Shown: in pieces, positions 62,034 to 64,000 of the stretch
Position numbering within the stretch: the stretch's first letter is position 1
Layout: every line of letters begins with the position of its first letter
DNA from: Verrucomicrobiota bacterium
GTDB lineage: Bacteria > Verrucomicrobiota > Verrucomicrobiia > Verrucomicrobiales > Verrucomicrobiaceae
Reading direction: 5' to 3'
NCBI GenBank assembly: GCA_025360015.1
Contig: JANYCZ010000064.1
Location: 124,001-188,000 of the forward strand
DNA: 64,000 nt
Notes under the pieces: generated by a model
The model's input: only the letters and a program-made list of their open reading frames with translations
Database searches by the model: none
What the model was told of the DNA's origin: nothing
Program-made: the position numbers and the translations under genes

Positions 62034-64000
62034 ATGTCTTCATTCTCGCATCCTTCTATTCGTCGCGGCCAGTTTTTGGCACTGCTCCTGACCGCCGGAC
62101 TTTTCTGGGGGGCCAGCCAACTGGTGAGGGGAGCTGCCGACCTGAACGTCACAAAGGCGGTGTGGAAGTCTTTGTATGGAGTGACGGACGCGCAGATCAA
62201 TGATTCTGCGTGGCTGGCGCGTGATGATGACGGCGACGGCATGAGCAATGGGGCGGAGATCACCACAGGGACCAATCCGTTTCGGGCCGGTTCCACGCTG
62301 AAGGTCATCATGACGACTTTGGGCAGCACAACAGTGAGTGTGACTTTCCCGACGCAGAGCGGCAAGCTCTACATCCTGCAGTCCTCCACCAACCTCACGG
62401 GAGCAAACTGGAGCGTGCTCACGCCCAATGTGCAGGTGATCGGTGATGGCAATACGCAGACGTTGTCCGGTGCGAAGTCCGGCACAAGCACCTTTTACCG
62501 CGTGCTGGTGCAGGATGTGGACTCCGCCAGCGACCAGGTGGGTGACTGGGCCAAGAAGCTGCTCGGCTACGCCACCGGCGCGACCATTGGCTCGCAGTCC
62601 AGCTTTGACCACACCCTGCTGGCGACGAGCCTGCAGTCACAAAACGTGGTCAGCATGACGGCGACGGACTCCTCCACCACCCAGCCGCCTGATGCGACTA
62701 CAACCGCAGGAGATTTGGGAGTGATCACGGTACAGCGTTCGGGCTACAATCTCCTGATGCCGATAACCGTGCCTCTCAGCAAGTCCGGCTCGGCGGTCGA
62801 GGGGACTGATTACGCGGCCCTTCCTTCTGTGGTGAGTTTTCCTGCAGGGGTGAACTCTGTGGATATCAAGATCATACCGCTCTACAACGCCAGCCGGATG
62901 ACAAGCTGTGTGGTGGCTTTGACGGCAGGGGCTCCAGGCTCGGCAGGGGCGGCGGGAAATTACACTCTCAGCGCACTGTCAATCAGCGCCGCAGTGACGA
63001 TCAATCCAGCCGGCAGTCCGACGGGCACGGGACTCACGGGCACCTACTGGACCGGCTCCAGTCTGACCTATGCCAGCCCGGTGAACTTCGGTCCCAACGT
63101 GGCGACCTACAACTACACCAAGCTGACGAGCACTACGGGCAACGCGGTGATCACCTACACGGGCACAGGGTTTGTGACCGGCGGCAGGGTGAACCTGACC
63201 TTCTCCGGCGGCAGTCTTCCTGGCGGTCTTTATGATGGAGTGAAAATCATCAGCGCTACTTCCGGCTCTACGTTCACGGTGCCCATCTCGGGGGCCGCAG
63301 TGCCGAATTCTCAAACCGGCAGCGCAGCATGCCTGCTGAATCCACCGCTTGTGACACGGTTGGACCCGACGGTCGCGTTTAACTGGCTGTATGGCACGCC
63401 TAACGGCATCAATTCCATCTCTGCCGACAATTATTCCGTGGCCTGGGACGGCTACCTTTCTCCCTCGACTGCCGGCACTTATGTCTTCCAACTGGATGCG
63501 GATGACGGGGCTCGCGTATTTCTCGACACTGGCAGCGGGCTGACGCAGATCTTGGAAAACGGCTATGCCACAACGGCGACGGGAACCTTCAAACAGAGCG
63601 GATCGTTCACGCTGGCCGTTCCCGCAGCTCCAGCCAACCGCTACCACATTCATGTGGACTTTGTGGAGACAACGGGAAATGCGAAGTGCAAATTCCAATG
63701 GCAGATCAATGGCGGCACCTTCGTGAACATTCCGAGCACGAATATTTACACCACCAACACCACATCTGTCGCAGGATGGAACGGCAGCTACTATGCCAAC
63801 ACGACTCAGACAGCACCTGTGGCAAAGGCGCAGATAGACAGCGCCATCACCAGCGGCAACAACGGAGACTGGGGTGCGGGATCGCCTGATCCGCTGATCT
63901 TCCAGGACAACTTCTGCTGCCGCTGGACAGGGCAGTTGCTGCCGCAGTACAGTGAGAACTACACGCTCATCGTGAATGCGGATGACACGGCCAAACTGTG
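62034..64000 (+). CDS. Secreted Calx-beta/PA14 adhesin-like protein, 3' end outside window
   Basis: The frame is open from ATG 62034 to the window edge (655 codons seen). It begins with a signal peptide (RRGQFLALLLTAGLFWGASQ, cleavage near VRGAA). A Ca-binding-type segment DDDGDGMSNGAEITTGTNPF (thrombospondin-3/dockerin-like) follows, then a beta domain with LYILQSSTNLTGANW. A Calx-beta-like domain (GVITVQRSGYNLLMPITVPL, YAALPSVVSFPAGVNSVDI) leads into a PA14 domain (GLTGTYWTGSSLTYASPVNF, AGTYVFQLDADDGARVFLD) and a second PA14 (GWNGSYYANTTQ, NYTLIVNADDTAKL). The first PA14 is split by an insert (YTGTGFVTGGRVNLTFSGGS) resembling the inserted modules of the giant protein. It diverges from the giant gene and probably serves the same surface structure. 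Confidence 0.88.
   Translation, partial: MSSFSHPSIRRGQFLALLLTAGLFWGASQLVRGAADLNVTKAVWKSLYGVTDAQINDSAWLARDDDGDGMSNGAEITTGTNPFRAGSTLKVIMTTLGSTTVSVTFPTQSGKLYILQSSTNLTGANWSVLTPNVQVIGDGNTQTLSGAKSGTSTFYRVLVQDVDSASDQVGDWAKKLLGYATGATIGSQSSFDHTLLATSLQSQNVVSMTATDSSTTQPPDATTTAGDLGVITVQRSGYNLLMPITVPLSKSGSAVEGTDYAALPSVVSFPAGVNSVDIKIIPLYNASRMTSCVVALTAGAPGSAGAAGNYTLSALSISAAVTINPAGSPTGTGLTGTYWTGSSLTYASPVNFGPNVATYNYTKLTSTTGNAVITYTGTGFVTGGRVNLTFSGGSLPGGLYDGVKIISATSGSTFTVPISGAAVPNSQTGSAACLLNPPLVTRLDPTVAFNWLYGTPNGINSISADNYSVAWDGYLSPSTAGTYVFQLDADDGARVFLDTGSGLTQILENGYATTATGTFKQSGSFTLAVPAAPANRYHIHVDFVETTGNAKCKFQWQINGGTFVNIPSTNIYTTNTTSVAGWNGSYYANTTQTAPVAKAQIDSAITSGNNGDWGAGSPDPLIFQDNFCCRWTGQLLPQYSENYTLIVNADDTAKL

Noticed and set aside
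1..64000. CRISPR array, rRNA, tRNA or integrated prophage
   Set aside because: No regularly spaced repeats, no cloverleaf or rRNA sequence and no phage structural genes were seen by eye. A tRNA scan would be needed to exclude tRNAs fully.

Overview
The window looks like a chromosomal segment of a GC-rich member of the Verrucomicrobiota (Verrucomicrobiaceae-like, for example near Prosthecobacter). The case rests on a Planctomycetes/Verrucomicrobia-type cytochrome c/DUF1592 protein paired with a DUF1552 protein, two PEP-CTERM-tailed proteins built of autotransporter-associated beta-strand repeats, and a fused SpmA-SpmB protein. Most start codons have no visible Shine-Dalgarno sequence. Genus is an inference; no rRNA or tRNA gene was seen.

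Layout. 1-1192 (-) is the N-terminal part of a TonB-dependent receptor, diverging from a secreted serine hydrolase (1424-2533). 2584-7926 is a complete SOS mutasome cassette, imuA-imuB-dnaE2, behind a near-ideal LexA box that overlaps the imuA start codon. 8061-13176 is a three-gene exported set: multidomain cytochrome c/PSD protein, DUF1552 protein and an unknown protein. A cupin (13274-13627, -) faces it. 13967-18098 (-) holds two overlapping sensor-kinase genes behind a strong ribosome binding site and an AT-rich promoter region. An eight-copy CTGCC repeat separates these from an SDR dehydrogenase, a zinc-ribbon/TPM protein and a DUF1460 amidase-like protein (18379-20737).

20873-24551 is an accessory island. 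It holds a RAYT (REP-associated) transposase, an AT-rich segment with three ATGA-overlapped small ORFs bracketed by a 20-bp direct repeat, an orphan polymorphic-toxin tip that keeps only the end of a pretoxin HINT domain, and a directly abutting probable immunity gene.

24632-29472 holds a FAH-family hydrolase with a gene remnant behind it, a MerR-B12 regulator carrying the CarH photoreceptor residue pattern, a divergent SpmA-SpmB fusion, and a glutamate-racemase homologue that unexpectedly has a signal peptide.

The second half is dominated by surface or matrix proteins. There is a 1,652-aa beta-strand-repeat protein (29509-34467, -), then TypA/BipA (34812-36656), a DUF4159 protein (36807-37700, -), and a single uninterrupted 23.5-kb gene encoding a 7,823-aa PEP-CTERM repeat protein (37748-61219, -). 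Diverging from it is a PA14/Calx-beta adhesin-like gene that runs off the right edge (62034 onward). Recurrent about 50-aa modules inserted into the beta-helical repeats are the most unusual structural feature of this half.
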